The notes: generated by a model not told the origin, from the letters alone. A stretch of DNA of 64,000 nucleotides from Legionella sp. (GCA_030680075.1 JAUXWR010000234.1:1-64000), one strand, 5' to 3'. Counted from the first letter of the stretch, positions 43,937 to 54,835 are shown. Made by a program: numbers and translations.

Positions 43937-46900
43937 ATGAATTTTACTGATATTTTCATAAAAAGGCCTGTACTTGCGACAGTAGTTAGCCTATTGATTT
44001 TTCTTTTTGGTTTAAATTCCATGTCCAGCATGCAGATACGCCAATATCCGCGTATGGATAATACCGTCATTACAGTCACCACAAGCTACCCTGGCGCTGA
44101 TGCGAATTTAATAGCAGGCTTTATCACCACTCCATTGGAAGCGGCTGTTGCCAGTGCGGAAGGAATTGATTACATGACCTCTTCCAGTACTCAAAGCCTA
44201 AGCACAATAACACTTACTATAAAGTTAAATTTTAACCCGCAAGTGGCTTTTACCGACGTGATGAGCAAGGTTCAGCAAACACTCAATCAACTTCCACCAC
44301 AAGCACAACAACCGGTTATCATTAAAAGTTCTGATACCTCAACACCGTTAATGTATATAAGTCTTGATAGTCGCGAGATGACCCCTCAGCAAATTACCGA
44401 CTACGCTGTCAGGGTGGTTCAACCGCAATTGCAAACGGTCGATGGGGTCGCGCAAGCGCAAATTTTAGGCGGTGCTACCTATTCAATGCGTGTATTTCTT
44501 GACCCGATAAAAATGGCCGCCTTAAAGGTATCCCCTTCTGATGTGACCAACGTTTTGTCCAGAAATAATTTTTTAACAGCCGCCGGCAGTACCAAGGGTG
44601 AATACGTCGCTATTAATATGACGGCTAAAACAGATTTGAATAATGCAAAAGAATTCAGCGCCCTAATTGTCAGAAGCAATAACAACTCCATTATTCGCCT
44701 GCGTGATATTGCCGAAGTGGTACTTGGTTCGCAAGATTACAATACGACAGTATCTTTTAATGGCAAAAAAGCAGTTTTCATTGCGATAACCCCGACACCG
44801 ACCGCGAACCCCCTGACCGTAATCAGCGATGCACGGAAAATTTTTCCAAGCATTACCCGTGAGTTTCCTCCTACGTTAACGGGTACTATAGTCTACGATG
44901 CTACTGACTTTATTCGTGCCTCCATCAAAGAAGTTATTCTCACCATTCTTGAGGCGGCCTTAATTGTTATTGTTGTGATCTTTCTCTTCTTAGGTTCATT
45001 TCGTTCAGTAATTATTCCCGTGGTAACCATCCCTTTATCACTGATTGGTGTATGCACCCTTATGCTCTTTTTAGGGTATTCCATCAACCTCTTGACACTG
45101 CTTGCCTTTGTTTTGGCGATTGGATTAGTCGTGGATGACGCAATTGTCGTTGTTGAGAACGTTCATCGCCATCTTGAGGAGGGGAAAACACCTTTTCAAG
45201 CCGCAATTATCGGGGCGCGAGAAATCGCTGTACCTGTCATTGCAATGACCATAACATTAGCAGCAGTTTATGCGCCTATCGGATTTATGGGAGGATTAAC
45301 AGGAGCACTCTTTAAAGAATTTGCCTTTACTCTGGCCAGTGCGGTAGTAATCTCCGGTATCGTTGCGTTAACGTTAACGCCTATGATGTGCTCAAAAATC
45401 TTAAAATCTGAAGGTGACAGCGGAAAATTTGTTAAATTTTTAGATAAAAAATTTAACTCAATGAAAATTTATTACCAACGTACACTGCACAGCTTGTTAG
45501 ACACGCGTGCGATTATATTGGTTTTTGCAGCAGTAGTTCTTCTAATGCTGCCTTATTTGTATAGCACCACGCCTAATGAAACGGCACCAGAGGAAGATCA
45601 AGGCTTCTTTTTTGTTGTGGGCATCGCACCACAATATGCCACCATCAATTATATAGAGGCGTTTACCAAATCATTCGATAAAATTTATCAGAGCTTTCCT
45701 GAAGCTGAGCATTATTTCAGTATTAACTCAAGCTCGCCGGTATCAGGAATGGTGTTAAAGCCATGGGATAAACGTGACCGTTCGCAATTTGCGCTAAAGC
45801 AACCACTGCAACAAAAGCTTGACGCAGTTACCGGTCTGAAAGCATTTGCCATAATCCCTCCCCCACTACCGGGTGGTGGTAGCGGTACACCTATTCAGTT
45901 TGTAATCAAAACGACTAACGATTTTCAAACACTTTTTGAGGTATCCAATCAATTAATTGATAAAGCACGTCAGAGCGGTTTATTCATCTACCTGGATAAC
46001 AGCCTTAAATTTAATCAACCCGAAGTTGAGTTTCAAATTAATCGCTCCAAAGCGTCTGATCTCGGTCTGGATATGCAAGATATTGGTAGCAGCTTAACCA
46101 GCGCACTATCAGGAAATTACGTTAATTATTTTAACTTGCAAGGTCGCAGTTATGAGGTTATCCCCCAATTAGACAGACGTTACCGATTATCCTCTGAACA
46201 ATTAGGAAAGATTTATGTTAGAACAGCCAGCAATACTATGGTGCCTTTATCTACTGTAGTCACCCCCAAATACAAAACACAACCTAATGCTGTCTCTCAT
46301 TTCCAACAGCTAAACTCTGCAACTATCCAGGGTGTAATGATGCCAGGTACCACTTTGGGTCAGGGGATTGAATTTTTGCAGAATGCCGCCAATCAGACGT
46401 TACCAAAAGGATTTACCTATGATTATGCAGGGCAATCACGGCAGTTTGTCAACGAAGGAACTGCGCTTGTATTTGCATTTTTCTTAGCCATCATTGTTAT
46501 TTTTCTAGTGCTATCAGCCCAATATGAAAGCTTTCGCGACCCGCTCATTGTCCTGGTGAGCGTACCTATGTCGATTTGCGGGGCCTTGATTCCTTTAAAT
46601 CTTGGGGCGGCATCCATTAATATTTATACCCAGGTCGGTCTGATAACCCTTATCGGTCTGATTAGTAAACACGGGATTTTGATTGTTGACTTTGCTAACC
46701 AATTACAACGTGACAAGAATCTTTCAAGACGTGAGGCAGTAGAAGAAGCAGCCGCTATTCGTCTTCGCCCTATTCTGATGACCACTGCCGCCATGGTGTT
46801 TGGGGTCTTCCCCCTGTTAATTGCCTCAGGTGCTGGAGCTGTTAGTCGATTTGATATTGGTTTGGTCATTTCAACAGGGTTATTGATAGGAACTGCATTT

Positions 46901-46978
46901 ACTTTGTTTGTTGTTCCCACCATGTATTCCTACCTCGCCGCAGATCACCGTCACGATAAAAAAGAGGTAGCGATTTAA
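43937..46978 (+). CDS. RND efflux transporter permease (AcrB/MexF family)
   Basis: A 1013-residue trimeric proton-driven pump of the HAE1/AcrB superfamily with 12 membrane helices and two large periplasmic loops. FIKRPVLATVVSLLIFLFGL is the standard start. The proton relay aspartates are in AIGLVVDDAIVVVENVHRH near residue 398, and RLRPILMTTAAMVFGVFPLL near 940 is the matching block in the second half. Substrates cannot be told. No outer-membrane channel gene or regulator is adjacent, so it must borrow a TolC-type channel. Confidence 0.93.
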   Translation: MNFTDIFIKRPVLATVVSLLIFLFGLNSMSSMQIRQYPRMDNTVITVTTSYPGADANLIAGFITTPLEAAVASAEGIDYMTSSSTQSLSTITLTIKLNFNPQVAFTDVMSKVQQTLNQLPPQAQQPVIIKSSDTSTPLMYISLDSREMTPQQITDYAVRVVQPQLQTVDGVAQAQILGGATYSMRVFLDPIKMAALKVSPSDVTNVLSRNNFLTAAGSTKGEYVAINMTAKTDLNNAKEFSALIVRSNNNSIIRLRDIAEVVLGSQDYNTTVSFNGKKAVFIAITPTPTANPLTVISDARKIFPSITREFPPTLTGTIVYDATDFIRASIKEVILTILEAALIVIVVIFLFLGSFRSVIIPVVTIPLSLIGVCTLMLFLGYSINLLTLLAFVLAIGLVVDDAIVVVENVHRHLEEGKTPFQAAIIGAREIAVPVIAMTITLAAVYAPIGFMGGLTGALFKEFAFTLASAVVISGIVALTLTPMMCSKILKSEGDSGKFVKFLDKKFNSMKIYYQRTLHSLLDTRAIILVFAAVVLLMLPYLYSTTPNETAPEEDQGFFFVVGIAPQYATINYIEAFTKSFDKIYQSFPEAEHYFSINSSSPVSGMVLKPWDKRDRSQFALKQPLQQKLDAVTGLKAFAIIPPPLPGGGSGTPIQFVIKTTNDFQTLFEVSNQLIDKARQSGLFIYLDNSLKFNQPEVEFQINRSKASDLGLDMQDIGSSLTSALSGNYVNYFNLQGRSYEVIPQLDRRYRLSSEQLGKIYVRTASNTMVPLSTVVTPKYKTQPNAVSHFQQLNSATIQGVMMPGTTLGQGIEFLQNAANQTLPKGFTYDYAGQSRQFVNEGTALVFAFFLAIIVIFLVLSAQYESFRDPLIVLVSVPMSICGALIPLNLGAASINIYTQVGLITLIGLISKHGILIVDFANQLQRDKNLSRREAVEEAAAIRLRPILMTTAAMVFGVFPLLIASGAGAVSRFDIGLVISTGLLIGTAFTLFVVPTMYSYLAADHRHDKKEVAI

Positions 46979-46998
46979 GAGTATTGCCCCTAATTTAT

Positions 46999-47043
46999 AA
47001 AAGCAAACCCCGGCTATTTTCACCATCGCGGGGGTTTGCTTTT
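46999..47043 (+). terminator. Terminator of the RND efflux operon
   Basis: AAAAGCAAACCCCG pairs with the GGGGGTTTGCTTTT at 47029-47043 around a loop of about 16 nt. It begins 21 bp after the permease stop and ends in a short T run. It separates the efflux operon from valS. Confidence 0.75.
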
Positions 47044-47118
47044 AACATCACTTAAAATTGCTTCGTCAACTTTTGTAATGCATGTTAAAATTCACTTTTT
47101 TACGATTAAGAGTTAACC

Positions 47119-49884
47119 ATGGATAAGACGTATTCTCCTCACGCAATTGAGCAAACCTGGTATGAAAAATGGGAAAGCCGCCATCTTTTTGCACCTCGCG
47201 GAGACGGGAAAAGCTTCTGTATTATGCTGCCACCACCTAATGTGACCGGCAGTTTACATATGGGTCATGGTTTTCAACATACTTTAATGGATATTCTCAC
47301 CCGCTACCAACGCATGTCTTGCGCAAAAACGCTTTGGCAACCCGGTACGGATCATGCCGGTATTTCAACTCAGCTTGTTGTAGAGCGTCAACTTGAAATG
47401 GAAGGATTGTCACGCAAAGATATGACCCGCGAGCAATTTCTGGAGCGTGTTTGGGAGTGGAAAGAACAATCAGGCAATGAAATAACCCGTCAAATGCGAC
47501 GAATAGGCTCCTCAGTCGACTGGACGCGCGAGCGGTTTACAATGGATGAAAGTTTATCGGCAGCTGTACAAAAAGTCTTTGTACAATTGCATGATGAGGG
47601 GCTTATTTATCGCGGCACGCGTCTTGTTAACTGGGATCCGAAGCTTGGTACAGCAGTTTCTGATTTGGAAGTAATCTCTGAAGAAGAGGATGGGTTTTTG
47701 TGGCACATACGTTACCCTGTCGTTGATTCAGAAGAGTCGTTGATTGTCGCCACCACCAGACCAGAAACATTGTTAGGAGACGCCGCGATTGCGGTACATC
47801 CAGAGGATGAACGTTATAAACATCTGATTGGTCATTTTGCGCATCTTCCGCTTTGTTCACGCGTTATTCCGATAATAGCCGATGAATATGTCGATAAGGA
47901 ATTTGGTAGTGGTTGTGTAAAAATTACCCCCGCTCATGATTTCAACGATCACGAAGTAGGCAAACGACACGAACTTCCTGCGATTAATATTTTTACCAAA
48001 AAAGCCACACTCAATAAAAATGTTCCAACCAACTATCAAGGTATGGACAGGTTTATAGCGCGTGAGCAAATACTTAAAGATTTAACCGAGGCGAACTTGC
48101 TGGTTAAGACCGTTCCTCATAAATTAAATGTTCCCCGTGGTGAAAAATCAAACGTCATCATCGAACCCCTTCTAACCGATCAATGGTACGTTAAAACTAA
48201 ACCCTTAGCTGAACCCGCCATTGAAGCCGTTAAAAAAGGCGAGATTCGTTTTATTCCGGAAAACTGGAATAAAACCTATTTTCAATGGATGGAAAACATT
48301 GAAGACTGGTGCATCAGTCGACAATTATGGTGGGGGCATCGCATCCCTGCCTGGTACGATAACCAGGGGCATGCTTATGTCGGGTACAGTGAAAATGATG
48401 TTCGTTTCAAATATAACCTTGATGAGTCGCTTCATCTGAAACAGGATGAAGATGTGCTGGACACCTGGTTTTCATCAGCTTTATGGCCTTTTTCAACTCT
48501 CGGCTGGCCTGAACGTACTCCTGAATTTGAAGAGTTTTACCCTACCTCTGTGTTGGTAACCGGTTTTGATATTATATTTTTCTGGGTTGCCCGGATGATC
48601 ATGATGGGCTTAAAGTTTACCGGTAAAATTCCTTTTAAAGATGTAATTATCACGGGCCTTATCCGTGATAGTGAAGGCAAAAAAATGTCAAAATCAAAGG
48701 GCAACGTATTGGATCCTATTGATATTATCGATGGTATTGACATTAATACATTGGTCGCCAAAAGGACATCCAATTTATTATTGGCATCTGTCAAAGATAA
48801 AATTGCCAAAGCGACTCGTAAAGAATTTCCGGAAGGAATAGCTGCCTTTGGAACGGATGCATTGCGTTTTACATTCTGCTCGCTCGCTTCAACAGGCCGA
48901 AACGTACGGTTTGACTTAGGGCGTGTCGAAGGTTACCGTAATTTTTGCAATAAATTATGGAATGCGGCGCGTTACGTATTACTTAATACCGATGAAGAGC
49001 AGATTGATCTTGAAGACGGTGCATTTCAATACAGTCCCGCGGATCAATGGATATTATCCCGCTTGCAACAAACCATTGCAGACAGTCATCATTATTTATC
49101 TACCTATCGTTTTGATTTATTAGCACACTCTTTGTATGAATTTGTCTGGCATGAGTACTGCGATTGGTACCTTGAGCTATCAAAACCCGTTCTTTACGAT
49201 GCCCAAGCGCTGGGTGCTATGAAACGCGGAACACGACGCACCTTAATTAATGTACTTGATCAAATTCTTAAATTATTGCACCCCATTATGCCCTTCATCA
49301 CTGAAGAAATATGGCAGCGTACTAATAAATTAACCAGCCAAAATGGCGAGAGCATTATGCTGTGCGCTTATCCTGAAGTTAATGATGAGTTTATAAATAA
49401 GTCTCTTGAAGAAGAGATGGTTTGGGTAAAAGAAATTATTCAATCATTACGAACCATTCGCAGTGAAATGGCAATTTCTCCCGCCAAATTAATTCCATTG
49501 CAAATCAAAAATGCAACACCACATTACCAAGTGCTCCTTAAAAAATATCATCCAACCCTCATGGCATTATGTAAATTGACTCATATTCATTTTCTGGAAA
49601 AAAATGAACCTGCGCCTATTTCAGCCTCGGCGGTTGTTGGTGATATTGAGTTACTGATTCCGATGGCGGGGTTAATTAACAAAGAAGCGGAGTTAACGCG
49701 ACTTGATAAAGAGATTGCCAAATTAAATAAAGATATTTCTCTTGCTGAGGGTAAACTCAATAATCCTAAATTTACTGACAAAGCACCTCAAGATATTATT
49801 AGTAAAGAGAAAGAAAAATTGGCCCAAGCTGAGCTTGCTAAGGATAAATTACAGCAACATAAAACGGTAATTGAGACCCTTTAA
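47119..49884 (+). CDS. valS: Valyl-tRNA synthetase
   Basis: A class I synthetase that charges tRNA-Val and edits threonine. The 921-residue protein has the HIGH-type motif [10 protein letters not shown] near residue 45 after PPPNVTG, the CP1 editing domain ([10 protein letters not shown]), KMSKSKGN near residue 520, the anticodon-binding helices and a C-terminal coiled coil (residues about 855-915) with [12 protein letters not shown]. The start follows AGAGTTAACC. It stands alone after the efflux terminator. Confidence 0.96.
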   Translation: MDKTYSPHAIEQTWYEKWESRHLFAPRGDGKSFCIMLPPPNVTGSLHMGHGFQHTLMDILTRYQRMSCAKTLWQPGTDHAGISTQLVVERQLEMEGLSRKDMTREQFLERVWEWKEQSGNEITRQMRRIGSSVDWTRERFTMDESLSAAVQKVFVQLHDEGLIYRGTRLVNWDPKLGTAVSDLEVISEEEDGFLWHIRYPVVDSEESLIVATTRPETLLGDAAIAVHPEDERYKHLIGHFAHLPLCSRVIPIIADEYVDKEFGSGCVKITPAHDFNDHEVGKRHELPAINIFTKKATLNKNVPTNYQGMDRFIAREQILKDLTEANLLVKTVPHKLNVPRGEKSNVIIEPLLTDQWYVKTKPLAEPAIEAVKKGEIRFIPENWNKTYFQWMENIEDWCISRQLWWGHRIPAWYDNQGHAYVGYSENDVRFKYNLDESLHLKQDEDVLDTWFSSALWPFSTLGWPERTPEFEEFYPTSVLVTGFDIIFFWVARMIMMGLKFTGKIPFKDVIITGLIRDSEGKKMSKSKGNVLDPIDIIDGIDINTLVAKRTSNLLLASVKDKIAKATRKEFPEGIAAFGTDALRFTFCSLASTGRNVRFDLGRVEGYRNFCNKLWNAARYVLLNTDEEQIDLEDGAFQYSPADQWILSRLQQTIADSHHYLSTYRFDLLAHSLYEFVWHEYCDWYLELSKPVLYDAQALGAMKRGTRRTLINVLDQILKLLHPIMPFITEEIWQRTNKLTSQNGESIMLCAYPEVNDEFINKSLEEEMVWVKEIIQSLRTIRSEMAISPAKLIPLQIKNATPHYQVLLKKYHPTLMALCKLTHIHFLEKNEPAPISASAVVGDIELLIPMAGLINKEAELTRLDKEIAKLNKDISLAEGKLNNPKFTDKAPQDIISKEKEKLAQAELAKDKLQQHKTVIETL

Positions 49885-50040
49885 CGGAACAACCGTCTTT
49901 GCAAATGAAGTGCTGAGGTATCTACTCAAAATATAATGAAGGTCGCGTGCTTTTGAGAAAGACAAAAAGCGCCGGGTAGATATTGAATTGGTGGATAGTT
50001 ATATAATTCATATTTTTATAACTAGTGTCTGTTGACAATT

Positions 50041-50090
50041 CACAGCCCTTCTACGTGCCGCGGCTTGTCCGCGGCATCCAGTAGATCTCA
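50041..50090 (-). repeat. Single diverged copy of the 1-450 hairpin repeat, inverse orientation
   Basis: Read on the minus strand this matches the 100-bp unit at AGATCT...TGGATGCC, the hairpin, and CACGTAG, and looser similarity continues through AAATTTATTCATA. The hairpin arms here are GCCGCGG/CCGCGGC (50057-50075) around the same ACAAG loop. Compared with GCCTCGG/CCGAGGC in the array, both sides of one base pair have changed together. Confidence 0.75.
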
Positions 50091-50116
50091 CTCATTGGCA
50101 AATTTATTCATAAAAA

Positions 50117-50280
50117 TCACGCCATTCGCGATGAAGTTTTTCGATTAGATTTAATGTCCATTATCTTGGCAATTTTTGAAACATTATCTGGACAGATATC
50201 GCCATGCAGAAGAACACTTAACTCGTACGGATTTTGAGAAAAGTCCTTGACATCATAGATTTCTTTGGTTAATTGCGGAG
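50117..50280 (-). pseudogene. Possible decayed coding remnant
   Basis: On the minus strand one frame runs about 54 codons without a start codon and stops at TGA 50119-50117. It reads TPQLTKEIYDVKDFSQNPYE, then LSVLLHGDICPDNVSKIAKI. The protein-like composition and lack of a start suggest the 3' end of a lost gene. No family is recognised, and chance cannot be excluded. The rest of 49885-50567 holds two repeat fragments and no gene that I can see. Confidence 0.25.
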
Positions 50281-50426
50281 TTTAGAAGTCGCTTTAATTG
50301 ATTTACGATATAACAGATGTCAGTTTCAGGAAGTATATTAAATCGCAACGCATGTGGATATATTCGATTTAAAATCGCAGTGAATTGGCAACGTCCTGCT
50401 CAACAAACAAAATAACAAGCGCGCGA

Positions 50427-50456
50427 GTTTAGTCTCTCTTAATGTCCGGGATCTAA
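50427..50456. repeat. Half copy of the 35601 palindromic element
   Basis: About 30 bp, from GCGAGTTTAGTCTCTCTTAATG to CCGGGATCT, is identical to the right arm of the left hairpin at 35635-35665. The opposite arm is missing, so this is a truncated copy about 110 bp upstream of the 700-residue gene. Confidence 0.7.
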
Positions 50457-50567
50457 CCTATCCAGTAAACGCACCACCAACAGTTGAACACTTTTTTACC
50501 ATCTTGTTAATAAAACATTAAGGTTTTTGTGTTAAAAAGTCTACAAATTTAATTTACAGTGATCCTC

Positions 50568-52670
50568 ATGGAATTTATAGATATCACCAATTTTATTATT
50601 CCCGGCTATGATTCTTTATCTGAAGAAGAGAAAAAAGCCTTTGAAGAATCCCTGCCTGGTCAGCAATTTAATCAATTGATTAATGACATCCTGGCGTCTT
50701 TAAAAGAATTACAAGAAACAGAAAGTTACTGGGGTTCAATTCTACGTTACTGGAATTTAATTACAGGCCATTCTGAAAAAGAGAAAAAAGGGTTACGCAA
50801 CCAGTTTGAGCAACAAAAATCCAAGCTCCTTACTGACATAAAAGACAGCAAGGAATACCAATCCATCATTGACTCCATTACGATAAACTTACTAAAGAAC
50901 ACCTTCCCTGACGTTGAATTATTGCAAAAAAGTCAGCAAGAAATTATTGCTCGCACTGAATTTTCTCAAGCATTACTCACTAAAATTAATGCTCTTGATA
51001 AAGATATAAAGCAAATCAACAACCAACAATCCAATGATGAATGGGCCCAGATCAACAGCGCAGGACTTATCCAGATTAAGTCTCTGGAAAAATTAAAAAA
51101 ACAAAAACAAAAAGCGGTTAGAGAATGGAAAGAAGCCTTTTCACAAAACCCGGAAATGGAGCAATTTGGGCTTGAGATAGCTACAATAAAACGGAATGCT
51201 CGAACCAATAAATTAAGCACTTTTTTTCCTTTGCTTAATTATCGACTATCACCTGATCTAGTCACGCCTATGAATATATTGCGTGTCACCCATGCTCTTA
51301 ACAGCGGGGATATCAACTTTGACCCTGAACTCATAGAAAAATCCACATTAAGTGATTTTTTCTTTCACCTAATGCAACAAGTCAGTCAAACAGAAATAAA
51401 TTTTATTGAACTTGATGCGTTCAACCATAAACAAGCCGATAAAATGGCGCAATCAATCCTTAATGATTTCAATAATAATCGTCAGTGGGATATGGACGAG
51501 TGGTTTAATGAATATAGCTATAAACTCTACAAGCATCTCCATAAAGAGATGCATTTAATCAACAACCACCCATGGGAAACACCTCCTGTATCCCAAGGAC
51601 AACAATGGTTAAGTGCCTTGTCTTTTTTATGGAACAATAAAGCCGTGGATGAAGGAAACAAGTTTGTAAGCAAGCTTGCCGATGCGCATGCGTTTATTCA
51701 GGCGACCAGTTTTTCCACACAGAATGAAAGCTCGTTTCTGGCTATTCTCGACTTTTATAACTATGGTCGTTACTGCGAACAAATTTCGGAAACAAAATCC
51801 ATTTTTGTTAATTTATTGAGCGTTTTTCGCCCTCTTTATGATGAATATAAAGAAATCGCTTTTTACGAAAAAAATATCTATTGGAAAGCGTTTCGCACTC
51901 TCATGCCGTTAATAATTGTTGCGGCTTTTATCGTTTTGGTCGGCGCGTTACTGGCTCCTTTAGCCATCCCTGACCTGGCTTTCCTTGTTGCTTTTATTCC
52001 GGCTCTTATAGTTGGTTTAGCACTTGCCACTCAATACGTTAAAATTAAAGATGGACTCTATAAATATTTTCGCGAAATATTTTATGGCGGGCGTTATGAA
52101 ATCCCTGAATTCCAATGCAATGAGCGAATGAATAGTGCATTAACCCCGACCAACGCAGCAGAAGCAAGAAAATTTTATATAAGCGAATTAACCCTCTGTG
52201 ATGAGACGGAAAGCAGGTATCAACCAAAAGCTAAAAAAGGCCTATTAACACAAGACGAAATCGCCGCAAGAGAAAAAAACACCCTCAGAAGGCATCAACT
52301 TTGCCTGGAATGGTATGACATTCATAGCAATAACGAGCTTGCTTTTGAACAGATTCCTCAAATTGTCCTCGCTCGCGTGCAACAAACCGGCGATATGAAA
52401 TATTTTGAGCTGCAAAACACGTTTCTGGAAGAACGAACTGCCATCGAGGAAGCCGTAAACACCGTGACCACTCATCTTCAAGATACTATCAAAAAGTATA
52501 ATATAGCCCCAAGAGAGCCAAGTATTGAGGCAACCCTGATTAAAACCAATTACAAAGACGGGCTATTTAGCTCACCTCGTGGATTTATTCATAAAGCGTC
52601 TTTAGAAAAGATAGCGACACTTAAAGAGCAAATCAGTGCACCGGATATAGAGCAATTACCATTAAATTAA
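50568..52670 (+). CDS. Large helical protein with a C-terminal-half TM pair, candidate effector
   Basis: A 700-residue protein of no recognised family and no signal peptide. Residues about 70-215 are charged and probably coiled coil (KGLRNQFEQQKSKLLTDI, LDKDIKQINNQQ, SLEKLKKQKQKAVREWKEAF). Two adjacent hydrophobic helices lie at about 445-490 (LIIVAAFIVLVGALLAPLAI and LAFLVAFIPALIVGLALA), followed by about 200 polar residues. Such a central TM hairpin in a large helical protein is common among vacuole-inserted Legionella effectors. Start ATG 50568 or GTG 50559; neither has a clear ribosome site. Secretion is inference. Confidence 0.6.
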   Translation: MEFIDITNFIIPGYDSLSEEEKKAFEESLPGQQFNQLINDILASLKELQETESYWGSILRYWNLITGHSEKEKKGLRNQFEQQKSKLLTDIKDSKEYQSIIDSITINLLKNTFPDVELLQKSQQEIIARTEFSQALLTKINALDKDIKQINNQQSNDEWAQINSAGLIQIKSLEKLKKQKQKAVREWKEAFSQNPEMEQFGLEIATIKRNARTNKLSTFFPLLNYRLSPDLVTPMNILRVTHALNSGDINFDPELIEKSTLSDFFFHLMQQVSQTEINFIELDAFNHKQADKMAQSILNDFNNNRQWDMDEWFNEYSYKLYKHLHKEMHLINNHPWETPPVSQGQQWLSALSFLWNNKAVDEGNKFVSKLADAHAFIQATSFSTQNESSFLAILDFYNYGRYCEQISETKSIFVNLLSVFRPLYDEYKEIAFYEKNIYWKAFRTLMPLIIVAAFIVLVGALLAPLAIPDLAFLVAFIPALIVGLALATQYVKIKDGLYKYFREIFYGGRYEIPEFQCNERMNSALTPTNAAEARKFYISELTLCDETESRYQPKAKKGLLTQDEIAAREKNTLRRHQLCLEWYDIHSNNELAFEQIPQIVLARVQQTGDMKYFELQNTFLEERTAIEEAVNTVTTHLQDTIKKYNIAPREPSIEATLIKTNYKDGLFSSPRGFIHKASLEKIATLKEQISAPDIEQLPLN

Positions 52671-52798
52671 TAGGGCCCTAGATAAAGAGCTACCACGGCA
52701 CCGCTCTGAAACTTGCTCCTTGTGAACAGCTTGATTAGACAACCGGGAAGTGTCATGATTTGTCCCCATAATTAATTGCATTCAATCACTGGACGATT

Positions 52799-53992
52799 AT
52801 GACGCCACGGACGATAGCCAAACAACTGGTTTTTATTTTATTTTGTTCAATTAGTTATATCCAAAGTTATGCAATGGGCAACCTGAGTCCCGCTGAAAAG
52901 CTCATGAACTACACCTATCTCGGGCAATTATCGACGGATGAGGCTCAAACGGTACTTCAAAAAATGCCGCCTCTGGATTCACTGCAAGCCAACTATCCTC
53001 TTACTCTTTATAAAATTAATTACCAGACATTAGCGCCCAACGGCGATACAACGATAGCCTCAGGTTTAGTCGCAATGCCTGTATTACCGCAAAAAAGTGC
53101 CTCCATTGTCAGTTATCAACATGGCACCCGAGTTACCCGTGACGATGTGCCCTCCCGTAATAATGAAAGAAATTATGTGTATTTGGCCACCTTTGGGAGT
53201 TATGGCGGTAATATGGTTGTTATGCCGGACTACCTTGGACTTGGCGATAATGATTTAAGCGTTCATCCTTATGTTGTAGCAGAAAGTCTCGCAAACAGCA
53301 GCATTGATATGTTGATTGCAGCGAAAGAACTCGCAAAAGCGCTGAAATTTCCTGTTAATGAAACGCTTTATTTAGCGGGGTATTCTGAAGGTGGTTTTTC
53401 CACCATGGTGATGTATGAAGAATTGCTAAAAAATCATCCCGACCTCCCTGTCACCGCAGCAGCGCCTGGTTCAGCACCTTATGACTGGCATGAAACCATT
53501 CCTTTTATTACGCTAAAACCCGGCCCACGCGCAACCCTTTATTTAGCGTATTTCTTCTATTCCTGTCAAACCTATAACAACTATTGGACAGGAATGGATG
53601 AAATCTTTACCAAACCTTACGACACATTAATACCTGTATTGTTTGATGGCTACCATCTGATAGCTGAAATTCAGCAAGCCCTGCCCCTGGATCCGCAATT
53701 GATTTTTCAGCCAGCATTCTTTGAGTCGCTTATCAATGACACCGACAGAAATTTAGACCAGCTTCAAAAGAATTTCAATCATTATGATTTCATTGCCAGC
53801 TCACCCCTTCTTTTGGTAGGAACAAAAGGGGATAATGATGTGCCTTACGAAGGCGCCGAGATAGCTTATAACGTATTGAAAAGTAAAAGCGATAACGTCT
53901 ACATTAAGCACGTGAGCGATGTGTTGGATCATGTAGAGGCCCTGCCATTTGTCCTTAAAGAACAATTGGAATTTTTTAAACATTACCAATAA
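52799..53992 (+). CDS. Secreted alpha/beta hydrolase (lipase/esterase-like)
   Basis: A 397-residue precursor with a signal peptide (QLVFILFCSISYIQSYA, cleavage near residue 25). The nucleophile elbow is GYSEGGF near residue 199, inside a typical strand-turn-helix. YQHGTRVTRDD near 105 fits the oxyanion loop, GTKGDNDVPYEGAE near 340 is the likely acid, and VLDHVEAL near 377 the catalytic histidine. It resembles the secretory lipase/prolyl-oligopeptidase-like group. Export by the general and then type II pathway is plausible. It is followed 9 bp later by another exported protein, so the two are probably cotranscribed. Confidence 0.8.
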   Translation: MTPRTIAKQLVFILFCSISYIQSYAMGNLSPAEKLMNYTYLGQLSTDEAQTVLQKMPPLDSLQANYPLTLYKINYQTLAPNGDTTIASGLVAMPVLPQKSASIVSYQHGTRVTRDDVPSRNNERNYVYLATFGSYGGNMVVMPDYLGLGDNDLSVHPYVVAESLANSSIDMLIAAKELAKALKFPVNETLYLAGYSEGGFSTMVMYEELLKNHPDLPVTAAAPGSAPYDWHETIPFITLKPGPRATLYLAYFFYSCQTYNNYWTGMDEIFTKPYDTLIPVLFDGYHLIAEIQQALPLDPQLIFQPAFFESLINDTDRNLDQLQKNFNHYDFIASSPLLLVGTKGDNDVPYEGAEIAYNVLKSKSDNVYIKHVSDVLDHVEALPFVLKEQLEFFKHYQ

Positions 53993-54001
53993 GTAATTAT
54001 A

Positions 54002-54835
54002 ATGAACCCATTTTTCAGTTTCGCCAGAAAATTTGTTGCCCCCTTATTGTTAGGAATTACCTATACAGGATTGTCTTTCTGCGCAACACCAGAGATTAAG
54101 GCTACCTCCGATAAAGAAAGCATTGTTTTTTCGATAGAAAAAATAGTTACTCGAGGGGAAGATAAACAGGTATTTTTTAAATTGCGAAATAGTATCACCA
54201 ACCAACCGTTGTCTTTGACTGATTTAAAAGAGGTTCATACTCAAAAAATCCATTTATTGATTATCGACGAAAGCCTTGAGGATTATAGTCACATTCACCC
54301 AACTCCTGCAGACAAACCGGGCCTTTATCAATTCACCTGGCATCCGTTGAAAAAAAATGCCTCTTATTTTGCATGGGTAGATATAGTTCCCGTGCAAACA
54401 GACAAGCAGCAATATTTACAAGCATCGCTCACAAAAGGCTCAGGAAAAAGTGCGCTAATTAACCGCCAACAAGTGAGCACTACAAAAATGGACAACCTGA
54501 CATTTACTTTGTCTTTTGATCAAACGCCCTTAAAGGTGCGGGTTCCCGCAATGGGGAAAATTACTATTTCTGATGCCAAAGGCAAGCCTGTACAAACGCT
54601 CGAACCCATAATGGGCGCCTTTGCTCATATTGTAGGGTTTAGCGACGACCTGAAAACTGTTATCCATGTCCATCCGATGGGTAAAGAACCCACCGCAAGC
54701 AGTGATAGAGGCGGCCCTTCTCTTGAATTTCACCTGCAAGCTGACAAAGCAGGTTTTATTAAATTATTTGCACAAGTCAAAATTAATGGCAAAGAACTCT
54801 TTGTACCGTTTGGTGTGATGATTAATGCAAATTAA
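54002..54835 (+). CDS. Exported protein with duplicated DL-x-HxHP domain
   Basis: A 277-residue precursor with a signal peptide ending near GLSFCATPE (residue 28). Two similar halves each carry an acidic residue pair followed by a His-x-His-Pro motif: LLIIDESLEDYSHIHPTP near residue 85 and HIVGFSDDLKTVIHVHPMG near 205. The repeated HxHP suggests two metal-binding sites, as in small periplasmic proteins found near copper-handling genes. No metal is proven. It lies 9 bp after the secreted hydrolase. Confidence 0.65.
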   Translation: MNPFFSFARKFVAPLLLGITYTGLSFCATPEIKATSDKESIVFSIEKIVTRGEDKQVFFKLRNSITNQPLSLTDLKEVHTQKIHLLIIDESLEDYSHIHPTPADKPGLYQFTWHPLKKNASYFAWVDIVPVQTDKQQYLQASLTKGSGKSALINRQQVSTTKMDNLTFTLSFDQTPLKVRVPAMGKITISDAKGKPVQTLEPIMGAFAHIVGFSDDLKTVIHVHPMGKEPTASSDRGGPSLEFHLQADKAGFIKLFAQVKINGKELFVPFGVMINAN

